Below the pieces are notes generated by a model. That model was not told where the DNA came from, did no database searches, and worked only from the letters and a program-made list of their open reading frames with translations. Shown here piece after piece: positions 1 through 7,875 of a stretch of DNA of 64,000 nucleotides (the first letter of the stretch is position 1; each line of letters starts with the position of its first letter). The stretch is taken from NCBI RefSeq assembly GCF_002964975.1, contig NZ_PSZM01000003.1:1-64000 (forward strand), given 5' to 3'. This stretch comes from Apibacter adventoris (GTDB lineage: Bacteria; Bacteroidota; Bacteroidia; Flavobacteriales; Weeksellaceae). A program made the translations under genes and the position numbers.

Positions 1-352
1 TACATGCTACTAATAAGGGGGTTGTTGGACTCCCTTTTTCAAGATTACTCAACTGATTAGGATTTGCCCCTAATTTTAGTAATGTTTCTACGGATCTGGG
101 TAAATTATTAGCAACAGCATTCATTAGTATTGTATTTCCATATTCTGGGTCATAGTATTCTAAATCAAGATTCCCTTGTTTTACTAATTCTTTAATCTTT
201 TCTTCGTCTTGATTTTTTACCGCTTTTGATAAAGATTCTAATGGGGTATTTTTAAAGTTATTTAAATCAAATCCCGGCACATAATAATATTGACAACTAT
301 ATATCTTCGTTGATATAATTAATATAGCTATTATTTTAAATACTTTACTCAT
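1..352 (-). CDS. Ankyrin-repeat secreted protein, probable immunity protein (C-terminus beyond the window)
   Basis: The frame starts with ATG at 352 and is still open at position 1, so only the first 117 residues are visible. It opens with a hydrophobic signal segment (MSKVFKIIAILIIS) ending in a cysteine near residue 20, so it may be a lipoprotein. Two ankyrin-like helices follow, with the signatures NTPLESLSKAVKNQD and GNTILMNAVANN ending in LLKLGANPNQ. The start lies 2 nt after the stop of the toxin-like unit upstream, so the two were probably co-translated. Ankyrin-repeat proteins are known immunity partners of several polymorphic toxins; that role here is inferred from position and from the eight other immunity genes of the island. 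Confidence 0.75.
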   Translation of the reverse strand, partial: MSKVFKIIAILIISTKIYSCQYYYVPGFDLNNFKNTPLESLSKAVKNQDEEKIKELVKQGNLDLEYYDPEYGNTILMNAVANNLPRSVETLLKLGANPNQLSNLEKGSPTTPLLVAC

Positions 353-354
353 TT

Positions 355-904
355 TTACCATTTTATATTAGGATTAAATCGTTGCTTTGCTTCATCGCTT
401 GCCCGCTGTTGTTCAGGTGTAAGCATCTTATCTACAGCCTCTACCATATTATCTATACTATGTCCATTCCATTTCCCATTTTTTGAAGCTGGAGTAACAT
501 AGTGTCGAGTTCCATCAACTGAAGGTAATATAGTTACCATATTTTGCACTAGGTTTAATGGATCAGTGGTCATAACATAAGCATCAATAGTTTCTTTATA
601 ACTTTTAAATATAGATTTGAACCTTAGATGACTTCTTTTAGTTGATTTTCTTAGTCTATGCTTATTTCACCTTTTTGCCTCCTTTGGGCTTTAACCTGAT
701 CTCTTTCATAAGTTCCTTGCCCTTAATTCTTACGCCTACGTCCATTACTTTTATCCGGCTATTGTTTACATTCATCATAGGTCTACCTTCTTTGATCTCT
801 CCGTTTTTTAAACATACTTTGGAGGCTACTTTTATGCCTCCTGTTTGTGCGTTGACTCCTATTTCTATCAGGAATATTATACTTAGTAGTAATAACTTTT
901 TCAT
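355..904 (-). pseudogene. Frameshifted small secreted toxin-like protein, unit A
   Basis: ATG at 904 begins a signal peptide (MKKLLLLSIIFLIEIGVNAQ) and a basic region with NNSRIKVM and LKPKGGKK. The frame stops at 662. The sequel continues in another frame (KHRLRKSTKRSHLRFKSIF, then MTTDPLNLVQ and a tail ending FNPNIKW at 355). The sister copy at 1592-2103 reads through this point without interruption, which shows that about two bases are missing near 664 here. The last ~55 residues differ completely from the sister copy, so they are the variable tip, and an ankyrin gene follows at once. This looks like a short polymorphic-toxin scaffold unrelated to the RHS core. The tip family was not recognised. 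Confidence 0.6.
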
Positions 905-970
905 AGTTGTTTTGTTTTATTTTTTATTTTGTTTTTCTATCTTTAAAACACCTCGCAAATGTGAAGGGTT
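485..970. repeat. Direct repeat, copy A of the secreted-scaffold unit
   Basis: This stretch of about 480 bp matches 1680-2172 almost base for base from the upstream leader through the signal peptide and scaffold to the TTDPLN segment. Homology ends where the variable tip begins. It marks a tandem duplication in which only the 3' tip and the partner gene differ. Confidence 0.85.
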
Positions 971-998
971 TACCAATCTATTTTAAAATGTAATATAT

Positions 999-1592
999 TT
1001 ACTCTATTACATTGACTAACTTTATATACTCTCCCCCTTCTTTAAAAAATTTTTTAATAAAATTTTCATCTTGAGTAACTACTAATTCTAAATAAGAATA
1101 TCTACACATTATTAATATTCTTTTATTATCTCCTGCATATATTAATAAAATATTTTGATTATATATATATTCTTGAAATTCAGAATTTTTTATCAGAGAC
1201 ACATTACCTACCACTCTTGAATCCATATCCCATATCGTTTTATGTAACCATTCCTCTGCATATACTTCTATCTTTTTTATTTTAAAATTTTCTCTGATAA
1301 ATGAAATTGAACTATTTAATGACTTACGTTCTTTATCTTCCTTTGCTTCTATTGATAATGTGATAAAATCATCTCCCGCATACGTCTCATCATAATTATA
1401 TTTGAAAAAATAAGAATATAAACCATCATAAATAATAATTTTTATCCATTCACAGAACTTAAAAGTCCCTTGATTTATAAAATCAATCTCCACATTATCA
1501 GATTCAATACTCCAAATATTCTTATTTATCAAATGATAGAGAAAATCTATTTCTCTATCATTTATCTTATTTATAAATCTTAATGCTTCCAT
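999..1592 (-). CDS. Hypothetical protein, probable immunity gene of unit B
   Basis: This is an intact 197-residue soluble protein with no signal peptide or membrane segment (MEALRFINKINDREIDF at the start). Its ATG overlaps the stop codon of the upstream toxin-like frame by one base (TAATG), a sign of translational coupling. I do not recognise the family. The acidic, aromatic-rich composition (YAGDDFITL, EWLHKTIWDMD) and the position directly after a variable tip match the immunity genes elsewhere in this island, so an immunity role is inferred. A cytoplasmic location suggests that the cognate toxin acted in the cytoplasm. Confidence 0.7.
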   Translation of the reverse strand: MEALRFINKINDREIDFLYHLINKNIWSIESDNVEIDFINQGTFKFCEWIKIIIYDGLYSYFFKYNYDETYAGDDFITLSIEAKEDKERKSLNSSISFIRENFKIKKIEVYAEEWLHKTIWDMDSRVVGNVSLIKNSEFQEYIYNQNILLIYAGDNKRILIMCRYSYLELVVTQDENFIKKFFKEGGEYIKLVNVIE

Positions 1593-2103
1593 TATTCTTT
1601 AGGAGTAACTCTAATTTTATTTATTTCCCCTCTTTTATGTAAATCAAATTCGGAATATGGTTGCCTTATATCAATATTTGAAACTGGGGTAACATTGTAT
1701 CGAGTTCCTTCAACTGAAGGTAATAAATACCTTGGATTATCTTGCACTTGGTTTAATGGATCAGTGGTCATAATATAAGCATTAATAATATCTTTATATT
1801 TTTTAAATATAGATTTGAACTTTAGATGACTTCCTTTAGTTGATTTTCTTAGTCTATGCTTATTTTTCATCCTTTTACCTCCTTTGGGCTTTAACTTAAT
1901 CTCTTTCATAAATTTCTCACCCTTAATTCTTACGCCTATGCCCATTACTTTTATCCGGCTATTGTTTACATTGTTCATAGTCTACTTTCTTTGATCTCTC
2001 CGTTTTTTAAACATACTTTGGAGGCTACTTTTATGCCTCCTGTTTGTGCGTTGACTCCTATTTCTATCAGGAATATTATACTTAGTAGTAATAACTTTTT
2101 CAT
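1592..2103 (-). pseudogene. Frameshifted small secreted toxin-like protein, unit B
   Basis: ATG at 2103 starts the same signal peptide and scaffold as unit A, but the frame stops shortly after NGEIKES near 1980 because one base is missing compared with copy A. The rest is open from 1978 to 1592: NNSRIKVM, LKPKGGKR, KHRLRKSTKGSHL, MTTDPLNQVQ and a tip ending INKIRVTPKE. The last ~45 residues are unrelated to the tip of unit A. Damage therefore sits at different places in the two copies, so they decayed independently after duplication. Function is unknown; a secreted toxin or effector scaffold is inferred. Confidence 0.6.
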
Positions 2104-2172
2104 AGTTGTTTTGTTTTATTTTTTATTTTGTTTTTCTATCTTTAAAACACCTCGCAATTGTGAGGGGTTTTT
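1680..2172. repeat. Direct repeat, copy B of the secreted-scaffold unit
   Basis: Partner of the repeat at 485-970. The region around the signal peptide (about 1985-2160) is nearly identical between the copies, including the T-rich leader, while the distal part has more substitutions and small indels. Confidence 0.85.
2150..2165 (-). terminator. Hairpin downstream of the lipoprotein immunity gene
   Basis: The segment CCTCGCAATTGTGAGG is self-complementary (one G-T wobble) and lies about 30 bases past the stop at 2194. The minus strand reads into a T-rich tract after it. A weaker version sits at the matching place in copy A, near 950. Confidence 0.45.
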
Positions 2173-2193
2173 GTTTTTAATTAAACTTATTTA

Positions 2194-2586
2194 TTATTTT
2201 TTTATTTTACGATAACAATTTTGATTTGGTAAACTTGCAGATAAATGACCAATACAAAACTCTAAATTTCCATTGTTATATCCTAAATACCCACCCCAAT
2301 TACCCATTGTGTCTTGTACTAGTTTCGGATATTTCTCTAAATCATCATCTAAATTCAAATAAAAAGATTGAAACCTTATAGCATCATTACTACGTTGCCA
2401 TTCCCCTTTCATTTTCAATAATAATTTTCCATTTTTATTATAAACTTTCCTATCATATATTCCATTCATCTTAATACAAATAGTATCAAAATTATTTTTA
2501 TAATCAACTGGAACATAAACTCCTTCTACATCTCTATCTGAGATACAAGATAAGAAGATTAAACTACATAAAATTAATAATTTCAT
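2194..2586 (-). CDS. Lipoprotein, probable immunity protein of RHS cassette 7
   Basis: This is an intact 130-residue protein. The N-terminus MKLLILCSLIFLSCISD is a lipoprotein signal with a lipobox ending in Cys14, so the mature protein should be membrane-anchored on the periplasmic side. The mature part is a small beta-rich domain (EGVYVPVDYKNNFDT, GEWQRSNDAIRF) with extra cysteines. It starts 15 bp after the end of the cassette 7 toxin frame at 2602. The envelope location suggests that the matching toxin acts, or enters, through the periplasm. The family was not recognised. Confidence 0.75.
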   Translation of the reverse strand: MKLLILCSLIFLSCISDRDVEGVYVPVDYKNNFDTICIKMNGIYDRKVYNKNGKLLLKMKGEWQRSNDAIRFQSFYLNLDDDLEKYPKLVQDTMGNWGGYLGYNNGNLEFCIGHLSASLPNQNCYRKIKK

Positions 2587-2601
2587 TATTTAAAATATTT
2601 A

Positions 2602-3740
2602 TCACCATTTACTAAATCCTTGTTGACCTTGTTGCATTTTAACCTTTAGCTCTGGAGTATATATAAATTCTCCTTTTTGTATCACTTCATTCATTGTTTC
2701 TGTCCAGATGTAAGTTTGATAAGTATTCCCATTTAAATGAAATGTAGACCTTTCCCAACTTGGAAGTATTCTATAATGACCGCATTGATTTAGAATCATT
2801 TATCATAAACAACACTTTATCATTACCCAAATTATAATATGAAACATTTGCTCTTCCTAAAAACTGTTCCCATCCATCAAAACCTGCCGTTAATGGATTT
2901 ACTTCTGTATAATCAAAAGTTACTGATCCTTTACTTTTATTATCTGATAAAACTGCAGATCTAGCTTTTGATGCATAAATTGAACTTTCTTTATCTAATT
3001 AGCCAAAAATACCTAAAGTAGAATCTTCAAAATCAGCAAACATACTCTTAGTAGGACCTTCTCCTTTATCAAACTCTTTAAATAACGTCCACCAACTTGT
3101 GCTTTTTTTCCTATAAGTATATCCCTGAATAAGAGATTTCCCTCCTGTAATTATATTTGACTCTCCACTTTCTCTATCAACAACTTTAGTACTTCCATCC
3201 TTTTGATGATAAAAATCTATTTTATCCCCTCCTAAATTACTTATTTTATTGCCCTTCTCATCAAATTCATCTTCACCTTTCATCCCCGTTGGGTCAGTAA
3301 ACCTAATTGGATTTTGATAGGTATATTGATACGGAGTCATTGTTTTTTCAAACATCGTATCTACACTTAAAAAGATAGACTCCCTCGGATTGTAGTACCT
3401 AGCCCCGTAATAGTATAACCTCGTTTTCTCATCCTGTTCCTTTCCATTAAACAAATAAGGGGTATTCCAACTCTGGTTCCTTTCCTCAATTTATACCTCT
3501 CCAAACTGTAAATATTCTACATGCTGTACTATTTGTGCGTCTAAGTTAGTAATATAACTGCTACTTCCCAAATGATCCGCATGATCATAATACTGCTTCT
3601 TTTCATATTCTTCATTCCCTTTGCCGATTCCTCCTCCATAGGCTTGGCGTTTTTTATCCTTTCCTACACAGCAGAAGCCTGCTCCGTTTACATAATCATT
3701 ATGCCCTTTTCCATGGTAAGGCTCTTCAAATAAGAATAGT
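2602..3740 (-). pseudogene. RHS orphan cassette 7: core fragment plus broken toxin tip
   Basis: The RHS core (YYYGARYYNPRES, DPTGM) is open only from 3454; before that it is shifted. The tip carries a nonsense TAA at 2999-3001 between FADFEDSTLGIFG and LDKESSIYASKARSAV, and a one-base loss near 2795. After that the true frame resumes as YRILPSWERST, TYIWTETMNEV and ends QQGFSKW at 2602. The reconstructed tip contains VSYYNLGNDKVLFMIND, a motif I associate with C-terminal tips of RHS proteins of unknown activity. Toxin function is inferred from the modular setting. The gene is not functional as it stands. Confidence 0.75.
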
Positions 3741-3752
3741 GGGCTTTATTTA

Positions 3753-3890
3753 GGGAGTATCCTCTGTAAATTCTCCCTTATCCTCTCTTTGGAACAACCC
3801 GAATTTACAGAACACAACATCTGGGATATTTATAATACCATTGAACTCCTGCGCTTGCTCTGCATGGACGAGGGAGATAGAGTGAAATAA
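3753..3890 (+). pseudogene. Gene X 3' remnant, copy at the cassette 6/7 boundary
   Basis: This open plus-strand stretch of 45 codons plus TAA encodes GSILCKFSLILSLEQPE followed by WDIYNTIELLRLLCMDEGD and RVK. It has no start of its own and fuses upstream to antisense RHS core. The same peptide, in the same frame, recurs at 5545, 10839 and 12594 with changes that largely keep the amino acids, so it is the tail of a real gene caught in each duplication. The family was not recognised. Confidence 0.55.
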
Positions 3891-3896
3891 AAAAGT

Positions 3897-3912
3897 CCTC
3901 GCAAATGCGAGG
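3897..3912. terminator. Bidirectional hairpin between gene X remnant and immunity gene 6
   Basis: CCTCGCA-AA-TGCGAGG is followed by seven T on the plus strand and preceded by six A, so it can end transcripts from both sides. Confidence 0.75.
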
Positions 3913-3962
3913 TTTTTTTGTGTCTATTTTAGCTTATAAGTATTACTTATTATATATTAACC

Positions 3963-4313
3963 TTAAAGTATTCTAAAATTAATATCAACATTGGTAAAGA
4001 TTAAAGTTATATATCTATCATCAAGCGTATTCACTAATATTTCCAATCCTCCTTCCTCTAATTTAACATATAATATCATACTAAATATACCCATATTCTT
4101 ATCCAAATCAAAAAATCTATTCTCATCTCCAACTTTACTTTTTGCCTTTTCCCAATTTTCTATTGTAAATATACATTGCCTATCTAAAAACCGTTTCTGT
4201 TCAATTAAATCTGTATATCCTGTAAAGTAAGTTATAATCTTTTTTTTATCTATATCATAACAAAACTTACTTACAACTTCATCATCAAATGAATAATTAA
4301 ATTTATTTTCCAT
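3963..4313 (-). CDS. Hypothetical protein, probable immunity protein of RHS cassette 6
   Basis: This is an intact 116-residue soluble protein without a signal peptide. Visible segments are CYDIDKKKIITYFTGYTDL, CIFTIENWEKAKSK, and GIFSMILYVKLEEGGLEILV ending NTLDDRYITL. The start lies 15 bp after the reconstructed end of the cassette 6 toxin frame (4329), the usual toxin-immunity spacing in this island. I do not know the family by name. Immunity is inferred from position. It remains open although its toxin is frameshifted. Confidence 0.7.
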   Translation of the reverse strand: MENKFNYSFDDEVVSKFCYDIDKKKIITYFTGYTDLIEQKRFLDRQCIFTIENWEKAKSKVGDENRFFDLDKNMGIFSMILYVKLEEGGLEILVNTLDDRYITLIFTNVDINFRIL

Positions 4314-4328
4314 ACTCTATTTATTCAA

Positions 4329-5540
4329 TTACTTTATCTTAATATGTGCAGCAGGACTTTTATAATTAACTGGGTTAAGGTTTATATCGTAAGTTCCTTT
4401 ATTTCCCCCATAATTAATGTGCATATAATTAAATGGTGTATTTGCATCTGGTCTCCATCTAATCTTAACTTAACTCCTCCTCTTTGATAATGCAAACTTG
4501 GTGAATTAGACGGACTAACCTTCTTAAATTCAGCATCTCCAATTTCTCTAATTAATTGATTTCTTTCTAAATTCCCTGCATTCTTTAACCACTCTTTAGC
4601 GGCAGTTCTACTCGCTCCTAAACTTTCTGCCTTACTCGCGTTAACAATCGCAGTACCTTCTACAACACTACCCGCTAACATAACATCCATCAACACTCCT
4701 AAAGGCATTAATAAAACAGCTTGTGAATCTGGTTCTGTTATTGCAACATACGATACATCTTTTATAGCGTACAAAGTTCTTTCAAATCTATTCAACCTAT
4801 CAAACATTACAGTCTCAACTTTCTTTGGGTGTCCATAAGTTTTTACATAATCAGATACTGCATCAGTACCACTATAAGCTTTAACGCTATAACCATCTTT
4901 ATCTACTACATTTACAAATGACTCATAACATCCTGAATTTGTAACCCCACTATAACTACCTGTTTCTGTTAATTTTCTTCCGCCTCCTTTTATTGAACTT
5001 GATGTATAAACATCTGTTCTTCTTTTCTCAGGCGGATCTCCCAAACCATCCCCATCTTCCGGCATCATCTCCGTTGGATCAATAAATTTAATCGGGTTCT
5101 GGAATGTGTACGTATACGGAGATACATTCGGGTACTTTTCCGCTAACGGATCCACAGATAACCAAACAGACTCCTTCGGATTATAATACCTAGCCCCGTA
5201 ATAGGATAATCCCGTTTCCTCATCCAGTTCCTTGCCATTAAACAGATAAGGGGTATTCCAACTCTGGTTCCTTTCCTCAATAAACACCTCCCCAAACGGT
5301 ACATATTCTACATGCTGTACTATTTGTGCGTCTAAGTTAGTAATATAACTGCTACTTCCCAAATGATCTGCATGATCATAATACTTTATCTTTTCATATT
5401 CTTCATTCCTTTTGCCGATTCCGCCTCCATAGGCTTGATATTTTTTATCTTTGCCTGCACAGCAGAGCCTGTTCCGTTTACATAAGCACTATTGTTTTTT
5501 TCCATGGTAAGGTTCTTCAAAATAGGCATAGTTGTCTTTA
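4329..5540 (-). pseudogene. RHS orphan cassette 6: core fragment plus tip with a C-terminal frameshift
   Basis: The core (HLGSSSYITNLDAQIVQH, NGKELDEETGL, YYGARYYNPKESVWLS) is open from the TTG at 5362; upstream, near 5465, one base is missing so the beginning is out of frame. The open frame runs to 4382, but its last ~30 residues are spurious. After GGVKLR near 4465 the other frame gives RWRPDANTPFNYMHINYGG, then NLNPVNYKSPAAHIKIK ending at 4329. The His-rich MHINYGG and AAHIKI ends look like the active part of a nuclease-like tip, so a single-base indel probably removed the activity. Assignment as a toxin rests on architecture and is not tied to a named family. Confidence 0.75.
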
Positions 5541-5544
5541 TTTA

Positions 5545-5667
5545 GGGAGTAACCTCTGTAAATCTTCTCTTATTCTATTTTTGGAACATAAAGAACTCCA
5601 AGAACATTCCACATGGGATATTTACAACGCTATCGAACTCCTCAAATTACTCTGCGTGGACGAGTAG
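5545..5667 (+). pseudogene. Gene X 3' remnant, copy at the cassette 5/6 boundary
   Basis: The plus-strand frame reads GSNLCKSSLILFLEHKELQ, then EHSTWDIYNAIELLKLLCVD, E, TAG. It matches the copies at 3753 and 12594 in the same frame. No start codon of its own remains. Confidence 0.55.
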
Positions 5668-5684
5668 ATTAGTTAAATAAAATA

Positions 5685-5706
5685 GCCTCACTTAATTAAG
5701 CGGGTC
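5685..5706. terminator. Decayed boundary hairpin
   Basis: The palindrome CTTAATTAAG (5691-5700) is flanked by imperfect GC arms and followed by T-rich sequence, at the place where other cassettes have a clean bidirectional terminator. Confidence 0.35.
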
Positions 5707-5740
5707 TTTTTTATATTTCAATTAATGATTATCTTATAAT

Positions 5741-6004
5741 TTATTTAGGTTTACATACCTGAATTATATTATCTCGAACATCTTTTAAATCTTGTAAATG
5801 TATTTCATTAGTTAAATCATATTCTAACTCTAATTTATTAATCAAAATATCTTCTAGACAATTCATCAATAAATCTGGATTATCAATATATTTAAAAAGC
5901 TCTGACCCATAATCTTTATACTCATCCATTGCTATTTCTTGAGGAACACCTATTGGATTCCATAAAGCTAAAATACAATTTATTTTTTCAATAATACTAT
6001 TCAT
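5741..6004 (-). CDS. DUF1871-like small protein, probable immunity protein of RHS cassette 5
   Basis: This is an intact 87-residue protein. It starts MNSIIEKINCILALWNPIGV with a conserved-looking WNPIGVP and DEYKDYGSEL, and it ends in a helical acidic segment. The pattern of a WdP-G-P motif followed by dEY resembles small DUF1871-type proteins, some of which are predicted immunity proteins; I am moderately sure of that resemblance. It begins 11 bp after the reconstructed end of the cassette 5 toxin frame (6016). It has no signal peptide, so it should act in the cytoplasm. Confidence 0.65.
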   Translation of the reverse strand: MNSIIEKINCILALWNPIGVPQEIAMDEYKDYGSELFKYIDNPDLLMNCLEDILINKLELEYDLTNEIHLQDLKDVRDNIIQVCKPK

Positions 6005-6015
6005 AATATATGTCC

Positions 6016-7236
6016 TTAATCAATTGGTATAAAATGTCCTTTTCCTAAACCATTTTTTGAGCCAACTGCGCTACTAAACATTGCAACCACTTTTCCTTGC
6101 CCATTTACAATAACTGTATTTCCTCCTAATGTTATCTCATCTGTACGCCAAACCTACCCGCAGCTTTTACAGCTTCACCTTCTTTAATTTTTAATATATT
6201 ACTAGCACTAAAACCTCTCTCTATCATTCTATTTACAGCATGTTTAGTAAAACTTTTTATCGCACCTCCTGACTTACCTTTAGATAAAACCATTACCCCT
6301 ACTCCTAAAAGTACAGCTTGTTTTCGTGTTATATTTCCTTCTTCTATTTTGTTTACTAACATAAGCTCATATTGCATCTGAAAATCCCGGATCATATCCA
6401 AATCCTATATACATAAGCGGTCCATCAGTCAGTGGATACTTTTCTTTGAGAAATTAAAAAATCTAAATTGGGATCGTCTGAATTAGCCCCAAATCTTGCT
6501 AATATATTTAAATCCGTTGCTACATTGAATGGTCCCATTTACACTTTGTAAATCTATAGTTACACTAGCCTCTACTGTGAATTTCCCTCTGCCTACTTTA
6601 TTTACAGTTCCTGCTCCTCCAAAATTCTTTTTATTATACTGCTCAGCACGTATTCCATTAGAATGCTTAAAAATATTATTCCATATCCCAGCTCCCTTTA
6701 CCCAAGTATCTTTAGCTCCTGTTACCGTTACTCCAGAAAGTTCTTTTTCTGGCGGATATGCAGGAGTCTTTCTGTAGGTTTATATAATTAACTGGATTTA
6801 AAAAAGCATATGCATAAGGACTAATTTTAGGGTACTTTTCAGCAAGAGGATCCGTTGATAACCACACAGCCTCCCTCGGATTGTAATACCTAGCCCCGTA
6901 ATAGTATAACCCCGTTTCCTCATCCAGTTCCTTGCCATTAAACAGGTAAGGGGTATTCCAACTCTGGTTCCTTTCCTCAATTAACACCTCCCCAAACGGT
7001 ACATATGCTACATGCTGTACTATTTGCGCGTCTAAGTTAGTAATATAACTGCTACTTCCCAAATGATCTGCATGATTATAATACTGCATCTTTTCATATT
7101 CTTCATTCCCTTTGCCGATTCCCCCTCCATAGGCTTGGAGTTTTTTATCTTTGCCTGCACAGCAGAAGCCTGCTCCGTTTACATAATCATTATGGTCTTT
7201 TCCTTGGTAAGGCACTTCAAAATACGCATTGAACAC
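6016..7236 (-). pseudogene. RHS orphan cassette 5: core fragment plus heavily broken BECR-like tip
   Basis: The core is open from a GTG at 7236 (AYFEVPYQGKDHNDYVNG to NPVNYINLQ), then shifts near 6780. The linker (GAGIWNNIFKHSN, RGKFTVEASVTID) is homologous to the linker of the tip at 13207-14274, but in several frames. Near the end, 6401-6132 is open again with FTKHAVNRMIERGFSASNIL and KIKEGEAVKAAGRFGVQ. The other frame continues ITLGGNTVIVNGQGKVVAMF to 6016. That tail resembles DUF4258, a BECR-fold family that includes RNase-like toxins. At least three frameshifts make it non-functional. Confidence 0.7.
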
Positions 7237-7329
7237 AACAAATGGGATATTTACAACATTCTTTTTCTCATTAAATCCTTAATTCCTGAATCTGAATTGG
7301 AACTGTTGGATCTCTTAAATAAAAAGTAA
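7231..7329 (+). pseudogene. Gene X 3' remnant, shortened copy at the cassette 4/5 boundary
   Basis: The plus-strand frame reads EHNKWDIYNILFLIKSLIP then ESELELLDLLNKK and TAA. A deletion has removed the GSNLCKSSL part, so it joins straight to antisense RHS core. The long tail ELELLDLLNK is shared with the copy ending at 12752. Confidence 0.5.
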
Positions 7330-7337
7330 TAAAAAAC

Positions 7338-7352
7338 CCGCTCGATGAGCGG
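7338..7352. terminator. Bidirectional hairpin downstream of immunity gene 4
   Basis: CCGCTC-GAT-GAGCGG is flanked by six A on the left and a run of seven T on the right, so it works on either strand. Confidence 0.7.
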
Positions 7353-7358
7353 ATTTTT

Positions 7359-7868
7359 TTATTTATCAAAGACTTTAATTATTCCTATTGTATCAATATT
7401 GTTATATATAATGTCTACAAATAATGTATCCTTAAAGGTTGGCTCTTTCAAATAAATTACAAAATGAGAAGTTATTAAATTATTATTATCGATTAATCCT
7501 TTAGACCTATTATAATCTATAGAAAAATATATATCATTACTTATATCCAATTGATCTACAGATATTTGATATGGAAAATTAAAACCATCTAAAACTCTAG
7601 TTGTATTTTCAGAAAAATACCCATATTTATACCCTCGTTCTATATAAGCCTTAAACTTTTTTATAGAAATTTCTTTTTCAAAAAATTCTTTACAAACTAA
7701 ATCTTTGACAAAAACCCCTCTTTCAATAGATTCCTCCTTATTTCCTCTTGTATCTCTTCTATATTGCCATTTTTTATACCCAAACCAACTAGAGTAAAAA
7801 TAAATCAATAATAAAACTATAATTAAAACAGTCCATAATAATATCTTTATACTATTCTTTTTCATCAA
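7359..7868 (-). CDS. Membrane-anchored protein, probable immunity protein of RHS cassette 4
   Basis: This is an intact 169-residue protein with one N-terminal membrane segment (about residues 8-27, IKILLWTVLIIVLLLIYFYS) after MMKKN, followed by a soluble domain outside the cytoplasm (YKKWQYRRDTRG, YKYGYFSENTTRV, FYFPYQISVD-like region). It starts 7 bp after the stop of the cassette 4 tip. The tip is a papain-like domain, so an anchored periplasmic inhibitor would fit a toxin that attacks the envelope. The family was not recognised and the immunity role is inferred. Confidence 0.7.
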   Translation of the reverse strand: MMKKNSIKILLWTVLIIVLLLIYFYSSWFGYKKWQYRRDTRGNKEESIERGVFVKDLVCKEFFEKEISIKKFKAYIERGYKYGYFSENTTRVLDGFNFPYQISVDQLDISNDIYFSIDYNRSKGLIDNNNLITSHFVIYLKEPTFKDTLFVDIIYNNIDTIGIIKVFDK

Positions 7869-7875
7869 TCAATTA

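Noticed and set aside
642-2215. Plus-strand frames at 642-986 and 1991-2215
   Set aside because: They are antisense to the repeated signal-peptide scaffold; the minus-strand reading has a signal peptide and tip/partner logic.
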